The translations under genes were made by a program, and so were the position numbers. Under the pieces are notes generated by a model that saw nothing but the letters and a program-made list of their open reading frames with translations, was not told where the DNA came from and made no database searches. Shown one piece after another: positions 7,983 to 15,786 of a stretch of DNA of 28,739 nt. Each line of letters starts with the position of its first letter. Position 1 is the first letter of the stretch. Source of the stretch: Candidatus Iainarchaeum sp. (GTDB lineage: Archaea > Iainarchaeota > Iainarchaeia > Iainarchaeales > DTGL01); NCBI GenBank assembly GCA_017608995.1, contig JAFCEU010000004.1:1-28739 (forward strand). Reading direction: 5' to 3'.

Positions 7983-8510
7983 TCACTTTCTCTTCTTTGG
8001 TTTTTCATCTTTCTCCGTAAGTATTATCTTAGCCCCACTAAATTTTTTATTAAGTTCCTTGCCCTTGAAATACCAATCCAAAAATACCGCCAATGCTGCA
8101 ATTTCGCTGTGAGGCTGCTTTGTTATCGCAACATTATAATCGCTTTCCTTATATACACCAATCTCAACCTTTCTAGAACCAATTATTACAACTACTTTGC
8201 TGTGTTCTCGTATCTTATCTATAACACTTTGTATAGGCTTTCCATACATTGTGAGATGTACAACAGTGAAGCCTTGCTGCTTAAGCTTTTTTAACTCCTC
8301 TTGCCAAGAACTCGAGAATTCTACGCTAAAAGGCCCACCCCATGTATTACACACTTTTTGTACGCTTTCCTTGATTTCTTTATCTTCTTTTCCAACGATG
8401 ATAATTTTATTTGCTCCAAACGCTCTAGCAACTAAGCAGCAATGTGTAGTTACTCTATCGTCGCGGCCAGTTCTGTGGCCATAGCGCAGAACAACAACTT
8501 CGCTATCCAC
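7983..8510 (-). CDS. trm56: tRNA (cytidine(56)-2'-O)-methyltransferase, aTrm56
   Basis: Methylates the ribose of C56 in the T loop of tRNAs, a modification special to archaea. The protein belongs to the SPOUT superfamily. The signature LRYGHRTGRDDRVTTHCCL followed by VARAFGA is the N-terminal block of the family; the C-terminal knot contains PHSEIAALAVFLDWYF. About 175 aa from GTG 8510, which puts the start a few residues before VVVLRYGHR as in relatives. A long open frame continues upstream to an ATG inside the divergent serS start, but that extension has no similarity to the family. The charged tail KDEKPKKRK is lineage-specific. The stop overlaps or abuts the tfe start. Confidence 0.88.
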   Translation of the reverse strand: MDSEVVVLRYGHRTGRDDRVTTHCCLVARAFGANKIIIVGKEDKEIKESVQKVCNTWGGPFSVEFSSSWQEELKKLKQQGFTVVHLTMYGKPIQSVIDKIREHSKVVVIIGSRKVEIGVYKESDYNVAITKQPHSEIAALAVFLDWYFKGKELNKKFSGAKIILTEKDEKPKKRK

Positions 8511-8595
8511 AAATAAGTTTTTGTGAGAAACAATTAATTTACTTTGCTTGCTTAACACCTTTTTTAATAAATTTTGCAGCGTTATTTTTGGTAAC

Positions 8596-9876
8596 ATGTT
8601 GCACATGAGATTTATCCGCGAGCACGCAAAGGAAGTTGAAGAAAACCTGAAGCGGAGGAATGACCCTGAGCTAATAGAGATGCTCCACGAGCTTTTAGAG
8701 CTCGATAAAAGATGGCGAGCGCTTGACAAAGAGATAAATCAGCTCAGAAAAGAGCGCAATAAAATGGCTGAATATATTGAAAAGCTAAAGATGCAAAACA
8801 AACCAATAGAAGAGCAAATAAAGAAAGCAAGGGCGCTGCCAAAAAAAATCGCCGAGCTGGAGAAAGAAGCCAAAGCTCTTAAAGACCGCATCAGGATTTT
8901 GCAACTTAATATTCCGAATATGCTCCATGAAAGTGTTCCTTACGGCAGAGATGAAAACGATAATGTTGAAGTAGAGCGCTGGGGCAAACCCAAGAAGCCA
9001 GAATTTGAGCTTTTGCACCACGGTAAGCTCGCGCAGCAGCTCGAGCTTGCAGATTTTGCAAGAGCGGTAAAGATTAGCGGAGCAGGCTTTTACTTCCTCA
9101 AGAACGAGCTTGTTTTGTTAGAGTTTGCGCTAATCCGCTTCGCTCTGGACGAGCTAGCTAAGAAAGGCTACACTCTTTTAACACCACCACTTTTGATGAG
9201 ACGCAGGCCTTATGAAGGTTGTGTTTCTCTCGAGGATTTCGAGAATGTTATGTATAAGGTTGAAAATGAGGACCTCTACTTAATAGCAACTGCTGAGCAT
9301 CCAATCGCTGCGATGTATATGAATGAAATATTGGAAGAAAAGGATCTACCTATTAAATATTGTGCTCTTTCACAATGCTTTAGACGTGAGATTGGCAAGC
9401 ACAGCGTTGATGAGCGTGGCCTATTCCGCGTGCACCAATTCAACAAGGTTGAACAATTCATCTTCTGCAAGCCAGAGGACTCTTGGCAATATCACGAAGA
9501 GCTAATAAACAACACAAAGGAACTCTTCAAAAAGCTAGAGATTCCATTTAGAGTTGTGAATGTTTGCACCGGCGATTTGGGCAAGATTGCTGCAAAGAAA
9601 TACGATTTGGAAATATGGTCGCCTCGCGAACAAAAATACATAGAAGCAGCATCTTGCTCGAACTGCACATCTTACCAAGCGGTTCGCTTGAATATAAAAT
9701 TCAGGCGCGGTCAGGAAAAGGAGTATGTGCATACGCTGAATTCCACTGCGATTGCAACGCCGCGCACAATGCGTGTTATACTCGAAACATACCAGCGCAA
9801 AGATTTGCGCATAGAGGTGCCAAAGGTCCTAAGGCCTTATATGAACGGCATAAGCTGTATCCCAAGCAAAGAGTAG
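8596..9876 (+). CDS. serS: seryl-tRNA synthetase (class II, common type)
   Basis: Charges tRNA-Ser. N-terminal long coiled-coil arm (about residues 1-105: HELLELDKRWRALDKEINQL and KKIAELEKEAKALKDRIRIL), which holds the variable arm of tRNA-Ser. The class II core includes motif 2 (FRREIG, then RGLFRVHQFNKVEQF) and motif 3 (NSTAIATPRTMRVILETYQ). It is the common form of SerRS, not the methanogen-type one. 426 aa. I start at ATG 8596 (MLHMRFIREHAKEVEENL), which matches the usual MLD-x-x-x-IRE start; an in-frame ATG at 8548 would add 16 unrelated residues and overlap the divergent gene's promoter. Confidence 0.94.
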   Translation: MLHMRFIREHAKEVEENLKRRNDPELIEMLHELLELDKRWRALDKEINQLRKERNKMAEYIEKLKMQNKPIEEQIKKARALPKKIAELEKEAKALKDRIRILQLNIPNMLHESVPYGRDENDNVEVERWGKPKKPEFELLHHGKLAQQLELADFARAVKISGAGFYFLKNELVLLEFALIRFALDELAKKGYTLLTPPLLMRRRPYEGCVSLEDFENVMYKVENEDLYLIATAEHPIAAMYMNEILEEKDLPIKYCALSQCFRREIGKHSVDERGLFRVHQFNKVEQFIFCKPEDSWQYHEELINNTKELFKKLEIPFRVVNVCTGDLGKIAAKKYDLEIWSPREQKYIEAASCSNCTSYQAVRLNIKFRRGQEKEYVHTLNSTAIATPRTMRVILETYQRKDLRIEVPKVLRPYMNGISCIPSKE

Positions 9877-9946
9877 CTATTGGCATTGTTTATGGGAACA
9901 GAGCTCTTTAGGCAATTTTAAGCCAGAAAATAATGCCTTTTTCTAT

Positions 9947-10526
9947 ATGTCGATTCCCATTAACAAAGAAACAGCTGAATTTTTTGGCGCACTACTTATG
10001 AAGAAGTTATAAGACCTTGTTGTATGAAATATTTTAATTTAAGAGGTAGGCTTTTCAAGAGATCAAATTCCACATGCTTTCATATTAAGAGTAAAATGCT
10101 TGCTCTGGAATTGCATCGCACAGGATTTCCTTTTGCTAAAAAACCAAAAACACTTTCCATTCCAAAAATATTTTTAGAAGATAAAGAATTAGCTATGGCT
10201 GTGCTTCGTGGGCTTTTCAATACAGATGGAAGCATTTATAGGCTTTACAAGAAAAAAAATATTCAAAACAACCACGAGTTTATCCCAACTACTCTGTAAT
10301 TCAATTAGAAATGAAAGCAAAACCTATCATCTATCAAACAAAACAAATCTTAAGCGCTGTTGATATTCACACTGGTAGGATACTCAAAGAAGCTCCAGAC
10401 AAGTATATTTTAAGGATCTGCTCCAAAAAAGATGTTTTAAAATTCCTTAGTGCTATTGGTTTCTCAAACAAGCGCCATATAACTAGGATAAAGGCCTTTA
10501 ATTTATACTCACCATGGTTGCTATAA
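9947..10526 (+). pseudogene. decayed LAGLIDADG homing endonuclease
   Basis: Three frames together spell parts of one LAGLIDADG protein. 9947-10012: NKETAEFFGALLM, the first LAGLIDADG helix, then a stop. 10009 to about 10256: RLFKRSNSTCFHIKSKMLAL, then IFLEDKELAMAVLRGLFNTD followed by GSIY, the second LAGLIDADG motif with its catalytic Asp. From about 10257: YPNYSVIQLEMKAKPI and later YILRICSKKDVLKFLSAIGF, the C-terminal part. The last frame change falls at a run of eight A (10252-10259). Between the first and second pieces about 30-40 residues expected after the first motif are missing, so an internal deletion has occurred as well. Sited between serS and the interrupted tRNA gene. No intein or intron splice blocks surround it, so it was probably free-standing or part of a lost intron. 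Confidence 0.8.
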
Positions 10527-10536
10527 TAGTTATGTA

Positions 10537-10546
10537 TTTTTAAATA
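10537..10546 (+). promoter_or_regulatory. TATA-like element of the interrupted tRNA gene
   Basis: TTTTTAAATA lies about 27-36 nt before the first base of the tRNA, the expected distance for an archaeal tRNA promoter, and follows directly on the dead endonuclease gene. Support is by position only. Confidence 0.4.
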
Positions 10547-10572
10547 AATACTAAACAATAAAATTATTTAGA

Positions 10573-10712
10573 GGGCCCGTAGCTCAGCTGGCAGAGCACT
10601 GGACTTGCTCTTTTCGCCTTTTTATTTCTATGGTAAAGAGCAAGGGTGAGGCTTTTACGCTCGGCTGAGCAAAGAAACCCAGGTGTCGCGGGTTCGAATC
10701 CCGTCGGGCCCA
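10573..10712 (+). tRNA. interrupted tRNA gene (intron or insertion of about 65-67 nt; isotype unresolved)
   Basis: Both ends of a tRNA are clear: acceptor GGGCCCG (10573-10579) pairs with CGGGCCC (10705-10711), A73 at 10712, D arm GCTC/GAGC, T arm GCGGG-TTCGAAT-CCCGT, variable loop GTGTC identical to that of the tRNA-Phe in this window. The anticodon arm is broken: 5' part CTGGACTTGC (10599-10608), 3' part AACCCAG (10676-10682), with an insertion between. Joining 10608 to 10676 would give loop CUUGCAA, anticodon UGC (Ala), but the acceptor has G3-C70, not the G3-U70 expected in tRNA-Ala, and pair 31-39 would be A-C. The acceptor stem looks more like archaeal tRNA-Lys or tRNA-Ile. The insertion has a perfect 10-bp hairpin (10604-10613 with 10635-10644). 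A canonical bulge-helix-bulge at 37/38 does not form cleanly. It lies 13 nt before lysS. Confidence 0.72.
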
Positions 10713-10725
10713 TTAAGGTGATATT

Positions 10726-12255
10726 TTGCAGAAGAAGATCGAGCCCATAATAAAGCTTAATAAAAAAGAGCAATCTTTGCTAGAGTTTGATGAATTCAAG
10801 CTAAAGAAGCTCCAAGAGATAATTAACTTAGGGATAAATCCATATGCTTACAAATTTGAAGCAAGTGCAAGCATCGCAGAAATAAAAGAACGCTTTAAGA
10901 ACGCTACGCATGAGAAAAGCAAGGAGAGCATTAAAGTTGCTGGCAGACTCTATGCTATAAGAACCCATGGCAGAGCAATCTTTGCTGACATAAGGGATTC
11001 TACTGAGAAGATACAAATTTACCTGAGAGAAAATGAAATTGGCAAAGAAAAGTTTGCATTATTTAAGGAGCTCATAGATACCGCCGACATAATCGGTGTT
11101 GAAGGAAACATTTTCAAAACAAAGATGGGGGAGCTCACAGTTTGGGTAAGCGACTTTGAGCTTCTAGCAAAGTCCCTTAATATACTTCCAGAAAAGTTCC
11201 ACGGCTTGCAAAATATCGAAAGACGATACAGGCAACGCTACCTTGATTTAATAGTCAATATCGATGTTAGGGATATTTTCATAAAAAGAAGCAAAGCAAT
11301 TCATTTCATAAGGAACTTCCTAATAGAGCGCGGCTTCCTTGAAGTGGAAACCCCAATCTTGCAACCAATATATGGTGGGGCAAACGCTAGGCCATTTGAA
11401 ACATACCATAATTTCCTCGAGCAGAAGCTTTACCTGCGCATAGCTCCAGAGCTGTATTTGAAGCGCCTTGTAATCGGCGGCTTTGAAAAGGTTTTTGAAA
11501 TAGCAAAGAATTTCCGCAATGAAAGTGTTGATACTTTACACAACCCAGAATTCACCATGATTGAGATCTATGAAGCATACAAAGACTATAATGATATGAT
11601 GAATCTAACAGAGCAATTAATCGCAAGCACAATAAAAGGGGTTTGCGGTAGCTACAAAGTTAAATTTGCTGAACACGAGCTAAACTTCAAGCCAAAATGG
11701 CCAAGGATCACAATGGAGGAAGCAGTTAAAAAATACGCAAAGCTCGATGTCCTTGGCAGCTCTTTAGAAGAGCTCAAAGAGCTTGCACGAAGCAAAGGAA
11801 TTGCTGAAGCAGAAAACGCTAAGAACCAGCGAGAACTTTTAGTGTTGTTCTTTGAAGAACTTGTTGAGAAGAAGCTGATACAGCCAATATTTGTTACCGA
11901 TTTTCCAGTAGAGGTTTCTCCATTGGCAAAGCCTCACAGGAAGAAGGAAGGATTTACAGAGCGATTTGAACTCTTTGTAAACAGCTGGGAGTTTGCAAAC
12001 GGTTTTTCAGAGCTAAATGACCCTTTAGATCAGAAAAGGCGCTTTGAAGAGCAAGAAAGAAAAAGGCGCTTAGGTGACTTAGAGGCGCAGAGAATAGATT
12101 ACGACTACATAAATGCTTTAGGTTATGGCTTGCCACCAACGGGCGGCGTTGGCATAGGTATTGATAGATTAGCAATGCTAATTGCAAATAAGCAATCTAT
12201 AAAGGAAGTAATACTATTCCCGCAGATGAAAACAACAGGCATAAGTAAAAAGTAA
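10726..12255 (+). CDS. lysS: lysyl-tRNA synthetase, class II
   Basis: Charges tRNA-Lys. N-terminal OB-fold anticodon-binding domain (about 65-180, including GRLYAIRTHGRAIFADIRDS), then the class II core: motif 1 region FLIERGFLEVETPILQP, motif 2 with FEIAKNFRNES and HNPEFTMIEIYEAY, motif 3 GGVGIGIDRLAMLI near the end. 509 aa, normal. The start is TTG 10726 because AGGTGA precedes it by 4 nt, the spacing used by several genes here; no ATG fits. Many archaea use the unrelated class I LysRS, so the class II form is a lineage marker, probably of bacterial ancestry. It lies 13 nt downstream of the interrupted tRNA and 34 nt before tRNA-Phe; the three may share a transcript. Confidence 0.95.
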   Translation: MQKKIEPIIKLNKKEQSLLEFDEFKLKKLQEIINLGINPYAYKFEASASIAEIKERFKNATHEKSKESIKVAGRLYAIRTHGRAIFADIRDSTEKIQIYLRENEIGKEKFALFKELIDTADIIGVEGNIFKTKMGELTVWVSDFELLAKSLNILPEKFHGLQNIERRYRQRYLDLIVNIDVRDIFIKRSKAIHFIRNFLIERGFLEVETPILQPIYGGANARPFETYHNFLEQKLYLRIAPELYLKRLVIGGFEKVFEIAKNFRNESVDTLHNPEFTMIEIYEAYKDYNDMMNLTEQLIASTIKGVCGSYKVKFAEHELNFKPKWPRITMEEAVKKYAKLDVLGSSLEELKELARSKGIAEAENAKNQRELLVLFFEELVEKKLIQPIFVTDFPVEVSPLAKPHRKKEGFTERFELFVNSWEFANGFSELNDPLDQKRRFEEQERKRRLGDLEAQRIDYDYINALGYGLPPTGGVGIGIDRLAMLIANKQSIKEVILFPQMKTTGISKK

Positions 12256-12256
12256 T

Positions 12257-12269
12257 CTTTTAAATATTC
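12257..12269 (+). promoter_or_regulatory. TATA-like element of tRNA-Phe
   Basis: CTTTTAAATATTC lies centred about 27 nt before the tRNA 5' end and directly after the lysS stop, which suggests tRNA-Phe has its own promoter even though the gene follows lysS closely. Confidence 0.5.
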
Positions 12270-12289
12270 TCAAAAGAGATTTATTTTAG

Positions 12290-12361
12290 GGGGCAGTAGC
12301 TCAGTGGGAGAGCACACGGCTGAAGACCGTGGTGTCGCGAGTTCGAATCTCGCCTGCCCCA
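12290..12361 (+). tRNA. tRNA-Phe (GAA)
   Basis: 72-nt cloverleaf: acceptor GGGGCAG/CTGCCCC with A73, D arm GCTC-AGTGGGA-GAGC, anticodon arm CACGG-CTGAAGA-CCGTG (anticodon GAA, G37), variable loop GTGTC, T arm GCGAG-TTCGAAT-CTCGC. No intron, no encoded CCA. It ends one base before the stop codon of the convergent KaiC-like gene. Confidence 0.93.
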
Positions 12362-12362
12362 C

Positions 12363-13094
12363 TCAGAGCTCGGTTTCTTCAACTTTTTTAATTACAATTC
12401 CACGATCGGTTATCTCTAATGGGTGCAAATACTCTGAGTGCTTTGTACCACGCATCTTCACTATCTGCAATGCTCGCGTTGTTGTGCTTCCAACGCCAAG
12501 ATAATGCAATACTATTACCCCATCAACTAAGTACTCTTCAACACCATATTTACTAAACCTTTTATTCTCGCCCGTTTCAGAGATTAACACAGCAGTAATT
12601 CCGGCTTTTCCAAGCAGGTAGCTAAGCTTTAGCATAGCCTTTCTTATCTCATCCTCAGATTTCAAGCTTAAGCCAAGTGCTGGCAAAGAATCTATAACTA
12701 TGCGCTTTGCGCCAAACCTCTTTATCGATGCTAGAATCTCTAAAAGAAGTTTATCTATATCTATAACCGTGCTTGGCAACGTAAACTCTTCTTCTGTTGG
12801 AAAACCAAGCCTCGCAACTGTGCCATCAATTATTTGAAGCATATTCTGCTCCTCAAGCTTTCTCAAATCCCAGCCGAAGTTCAGACAGTCTTCTCTTATT
12901 AGATCAGGCCGTTCATCAAGTGTAACATATATGCCTGGCTCACCATACGCCTCTGCACCCATATAAAGATATTGTATTCCAAAGGTTGTTTTTCCAGAGC
13001 CGCAGCCGCCGCTAACTAGCACACTTCTGCCTTGCGGAAAGCCACCTTCTATAAGTTCATCCAAACCATAAATACCAGTTCTTATTCTGCGCAT
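12363..13094 (-). CDS. KaiC-like RecA-superfamily ATPase (single domain)
   Basis: 243 aa, one KaiC domain. Walker A is GGCGSGKTT (about 29-37), after the KaiC start IRTGIYGLDELIEGGFPQGR; IYVTLDERPDLIRED follows; Walker B is RIVIDSLPAL. In KaiC the catalytic pair is Glu-Glu; here the corresponding position reads Asp-Glu (LDERPD). Single-domain KaiC homologs are common in archaea and are thought to be ATP-dependent signalling or regulatory proteins; partner and role are unknown. Start at ATG 13094 is fixed by GGTGAG four bases before. It lies 55 nt downstream of the Rel gene on the same strand, so the pair may be one unit. Confidence 0.88.
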   Translation of the reverse strand: MRRIRTGIYGLDELIEGGFPQGRSVLVSGGCGSGKTTFGIQYLYMGAEAYGEPGIYVTLDERPDLIREDCLNFGWDLRKLEEQNMLQIIDGTVARLGFPTEEEFTLPSTVIDIDKLLLEILASIKRFGAKRIVIDSLPALGLSLKSEDEIRKAMLKLSYLLGKAGITAVLISETGENKRFSKYGVEEYLVDGVIVLHYLGVGSTTTRALQIVKMRGTKHSEYLHPLEITDRGIVIKKVEETEL

Positions 13095-13149
13095 TTTCTC
13101 ACCTTATTGTTTAATCTAATATATACAAACTTCTATATTATTCTTATCC

Positions 13150-15000
13150 TTACCCTCTTCCCACCTCAAAAACATCAGGCAGCTTTAACAATTCTTTCCT
13201 GATTCTTTCTACATGTGCAAAGCCCTTTACATTAACATCAAAGAGACATTTTGTTATGCTTTCAGATTCGCTTCTAGCTTCGCTGCTATTTATCGTTGCT
13301 CCGAGCTTTTCCAGAGTTTTTAGCAAGTCCATTAAAAGCCCCGCGCGCTCAAATGCTCTAACTCTTATTCTTGCAGTGTATTGCTTTTGTTTCCACAGGG
13401 TATCATCTATTGACATTTTCCTATCTTCTGGCAGGGTGCTGAGGTAAGAGCAGTCAGCTCTGTGAATTGTTATCTTCCTTTTTGTTGTTTTATAGCCGAT
13501 AACAGCGTCGCCTGGTAGAGGCATGCAGCATTTTGCAATTACAATCTTCTTTTTCCTTTCACTTATCTTCACTTTCTTCTCTTTGATGTGCATAGCTTTA
13601 AGGCCAAGCTCCTTTCTTATCTTCGCTTTAGCTTTACTTGTTTTCACAAACCGAAGCCAATCTCTTCTAACACGCTTCTCTTTACCGACAATAATTTCAA
13701 CAGTATCGCCGCTCTCAAGAGTATAATCAAGAGCTTTTCGCTTTCCGTTCACAAGAACAGCCTTGCAACGATTTCCGATATCTGTATGTATAGCATACGC
13801 AAAATCTAAAGCAGTAGAATTCTCAGGCAACATAATCACTTCTTTCTTTGGTGTTAGTACGAATATCTCGCGCTGTCCGAAGCTTAGCCTAAGCGATTTC
13901 ATAAAATCTTTCTTTTTTATTGTGCGCTGTAATTCAACGAGTTGCTTGGCCCAAGAAAGCTTCTTATCAAAGTACTTATCTTGCTCCACATTCTTATAAC
14001 GCCAGTGGGCTGCTAAGCCTTCTTCAGCATCTCTATGCATTTCCCATGTTCTTATTTGTACTTCTAAATAGTTTCCATGCCAGTCTATCACTGTGTGTAT
14101 TGAGCGATAATTGTTCTCTTTAGGCCTTGCTATATAATCGTAAAACTTCCCTGTTGGTGCATAGTGCATATGTATTATGCTAAGCGCCCTATAGCAATCT
14201 TCTATAGAGTTGCATATAACTCTTACACCAAGTAGGTCATATATGCTATTGAAATCTTTATTTTGCTCTCTCTTTTTTTTGTAGATGCTATAGAAATTTT
14301 TTGCCCTCGCTTGCATAAAAACTTGCAGCCCATATTTTTCAAGAAGTTCAGCTATTTCCTCTTTTGCCCTCTCAACTTTCCGTTCTCTTTCGCGTCTTTT
14401 TTCATTCACGAATGCTTTTATTTTTTCGTATTCACTATAATTCAGCTTCTTAAACGCAAGGTCCTGCAATTCCCACTCAATCTCATAAAGCCCGAGTTTG
14501 TGGCATATTGGAGCATACACCTTTATCGCAAGTTTCGCTAGCATTATTTGTTCATCCTGTGAGCGTTTTCCTATAAATCTCATTTTATCGAGCTGTGAAG
14601 CCAGCTCAACTATCAAGCTTCGAATATCTTGTGCTACGCCGAGTATCACCTTTGCAAGCGCTTTATAATCCAATGAATTAGCATTGCTTTTTTTCACATA
14701 CTTTAGCTTAGCTATTTCTTTTACAATGGAAGTAATTTCCTTTCCGAAGAGCTTAGCAATCTTTTCTTCAGATTCTGGAAGTTCGTAGATGCACTCGTGC
14801 AACAATGCTGCTGTTATTGTATCTATGTCTAGATTTAGTTTTGCTATTATAAAAGCAGTATTTAACTGATGCTGAAGTACGCTTTGCTTATTTTTGAAGA
14901 GCTCTTTTGATAAAGAGTACGCTCTTTCAAGCTTCCCAAGATTTTCGCTGCTTTTAGCAAAAGCCTTCAAATCATCAAAGCTTCTATTACGATAACGCAT
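13150..15000 (-). CDS. long RelA/SpoT-family (p)ppGpp synthetase, hydrolase site degraded
   Basis: 616 aa with the full long-RSH architecture. HD-fold hydrolase domain (1-180): HQLNTAF at H44, then AALLHECIYE, where the HD pair is H68-E69, and VELASQLDKMR in place of KLADRLHNMR, so the second metal-site Asp is Ser135. Synthetase domain (about 225-340): KNFYSIYKKK, SIYDLLGVRV, TGKFYDYIARPKENNYRSIH, YLEVQIRTWEMHRDAEEGLA; the catalytic Glu (E313) is kept. TGS domain about 378-440, a Cys-containing block IAKCCMPLPGDAVIGY (488-503), and a C-terminal ACT domain from about 545. The changed HD residues imply loss of hydrolysis, as in RelA. The RFKD/EFDD motif reads KFYD (285-288). RSH enzymes are rare in archaea. 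Start at ATG 15000; a TTG one codon earlier is possible. Confidence 0.9.
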   Translation of the reverse strand: MRYRNRSFDDLKAFAKSSENLGKLERAYSLSKELFKNKQSVLQHQLNTAFIIAKLNLDIDTITAALLHECIYELPESEEKIAKLFGKEITSIVKEIAKLKYVKKSNANSLDYKALAKVILGVAQDIRSLIVELASQLDKMRFIGKRSQDEQIMLAKLAIKVYAPICHKLGLYEIEWELQDLAFKKLNYSEYEKIKAFVNEKRRERERKVERAKEEIAELLEKYGLQVFMQARAKNFYSIYKKKREQNKDFNSIYDLLGVRVICNSIEDCYRALSIIHMHYAPTGKFYDYIARPKENNYRSIHTVIDWHGNYLEVQIRTWEMHRDAEEGLAAHWRYKNVEQDKYFDKKLSWAKQLVELQRTIKKKDFMKSLRLSFGQREIFVLTPKKEVIMLPENSTALDFAYAIHTDIGNRCKAVLVNGKRKALDYTLESGDTVEIIVGKEKRVRRDWLRFVKTSKAKAKIRKELGLKAMHIKEKKVKISERKKKIVIAKCCMPLPGDAVIGYKTTKRKITIHRADCSYLSTLPEDRKMSIDDTLWKQKQYTARIRVRAFERAGLLMDLLKTLEKLGATINSSEARSESESITKCLFDVNVKGFAHVERIRKELLKLPDVFEVGRG

Positions 15001-15103
15001 CAATAATCTATAATTCTAATATCGCTTTAAACATTTATATTCAGCTGCTTGTACCGACACTTATTTAAATAAAACACACTTTTTATTTAATGCTGGTGAT
15101 TCT

Positions 15104-15778
15104 ATGCGGTTCCCTGCGCTTTTTATAAACTTCAAAACATATGAGCAAGCTACCGGTGCAAAAGCTTTGGAACTTGCAAAGATAGCAGAAGCTGTTGCGC
15201 AGCAAGGGAATAGGCAAGTAGTGCTTGTAGTGCAGCCAACTGATGTGCGTATGATCGCTAACTCTGTTAGCTTGCCCGTGTTTGCCCAGCATATTGATCC
15301 AGTAACTTACGGTGCTCATACCGGAGCGATATTGCCTGAGGCAGTGAAGCAGGCGGGCGCTTCTGGCACTATCTTAAACCATGCAGAGAACAAGCGTAGC
15401 AACGATTTCTTAGAGAAGGCGATAGTCAGAGCAAAGGAATGTGGCTTAACTGTTATGGCCTGTGCTGAATCACTTGAAAGAGCAAAGCAAATAGCTAGCT
15501 TTGCTTCTAAGCCGGATATAATTGCCATAGAACCGCCAGAGCTTGTTGGAACAGGCATAGCGGTCTCAAAGGCAAAGCCAGAGCTTATAACAAGCATCAT
15601 TGAGGAAATAAGCAAAATAGCAGATATGCCAATAATCGCCGGTGCAGGCATAAAAGATGCTAGCGATGTAAAAAAAGCGCTCGAGCTTGGTTGTAAGGGT
15701 GTATTCGTTGCTTCAGCCATAGTCAAAGCGCAAAATAAGGGAAAAGCAATTCTTAATCTGCTTTCAGGATTTGAATAG
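15104..15778 (+). CDS. tpiA: triosephosphate isomerase, archaeal type
   Basis: Interconverts glyceraldehyde 3-phosphate and dihydroxyacetone phosphate in glycolysis/gluconeogenesis. 224 aa, the short archaeal form. Catalytic Lys in INFKTYEQATG, His and strand AQHIDPVTYGAHTGAI, NHAENKR block, catalytic Glu in IEPPELVGTG, phosphate-binding loop IIAGAGIKDASDV and VFVASAIVKA. ATG 15104 is preceded by GGTGA with 4 nt spacing. The CBS-domain gene follows after 8 bases with the same type of ribosome binding site, so they form an operon. Confidence 0.96.
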   Translation: MRFPALFINFKTYEQATGAKALELAKIAEAVAQQGNRQVVLVVQPTDVRMIANSVSLPVFAQHIDPVTYGAHTGAILPEAVKQAGASGTILNHAENKRSNDFLEKAIVRAKECGLTVMACAESLERAKQIASFASKPDIIAIEPPELVGTGIAVSKAKPELITSIIEEISKIADMPIIAGAGIKDASDVKKALELGCKGVFVASAIVKAQNKGKAILNLLSGFE

Positions 15779-15786
15779 GTGATATT

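Noticed and set aside
8511..8729. N-terminal extension of the Trm56 frame
   Set aside because: It lies antisense to the start of serS, is Ser-rich and unlike the family; the conserved block begins just after GTG 8510.
9564..9911. Plus-strand ORF inside serS
   Set aside because: Lies in another frame of a clear synthetase gene and shows no protein-like features.
10599..10682. Firm assignment of the interrupted tRNA as tRNA-Ala(UGC)
   Set aside because: The joined loop would read CUUGCAA, but G3-U70 is absent and one stem pair is A-C, so the isotype is left open.
10564..10773. Minus-strand ORF containing GPTGFEPATPGF
   Set aside because: It is the antisense of the tRNA at 10573-10712. The GFEPAT word is a classic false protein from reading a T arm backwards.
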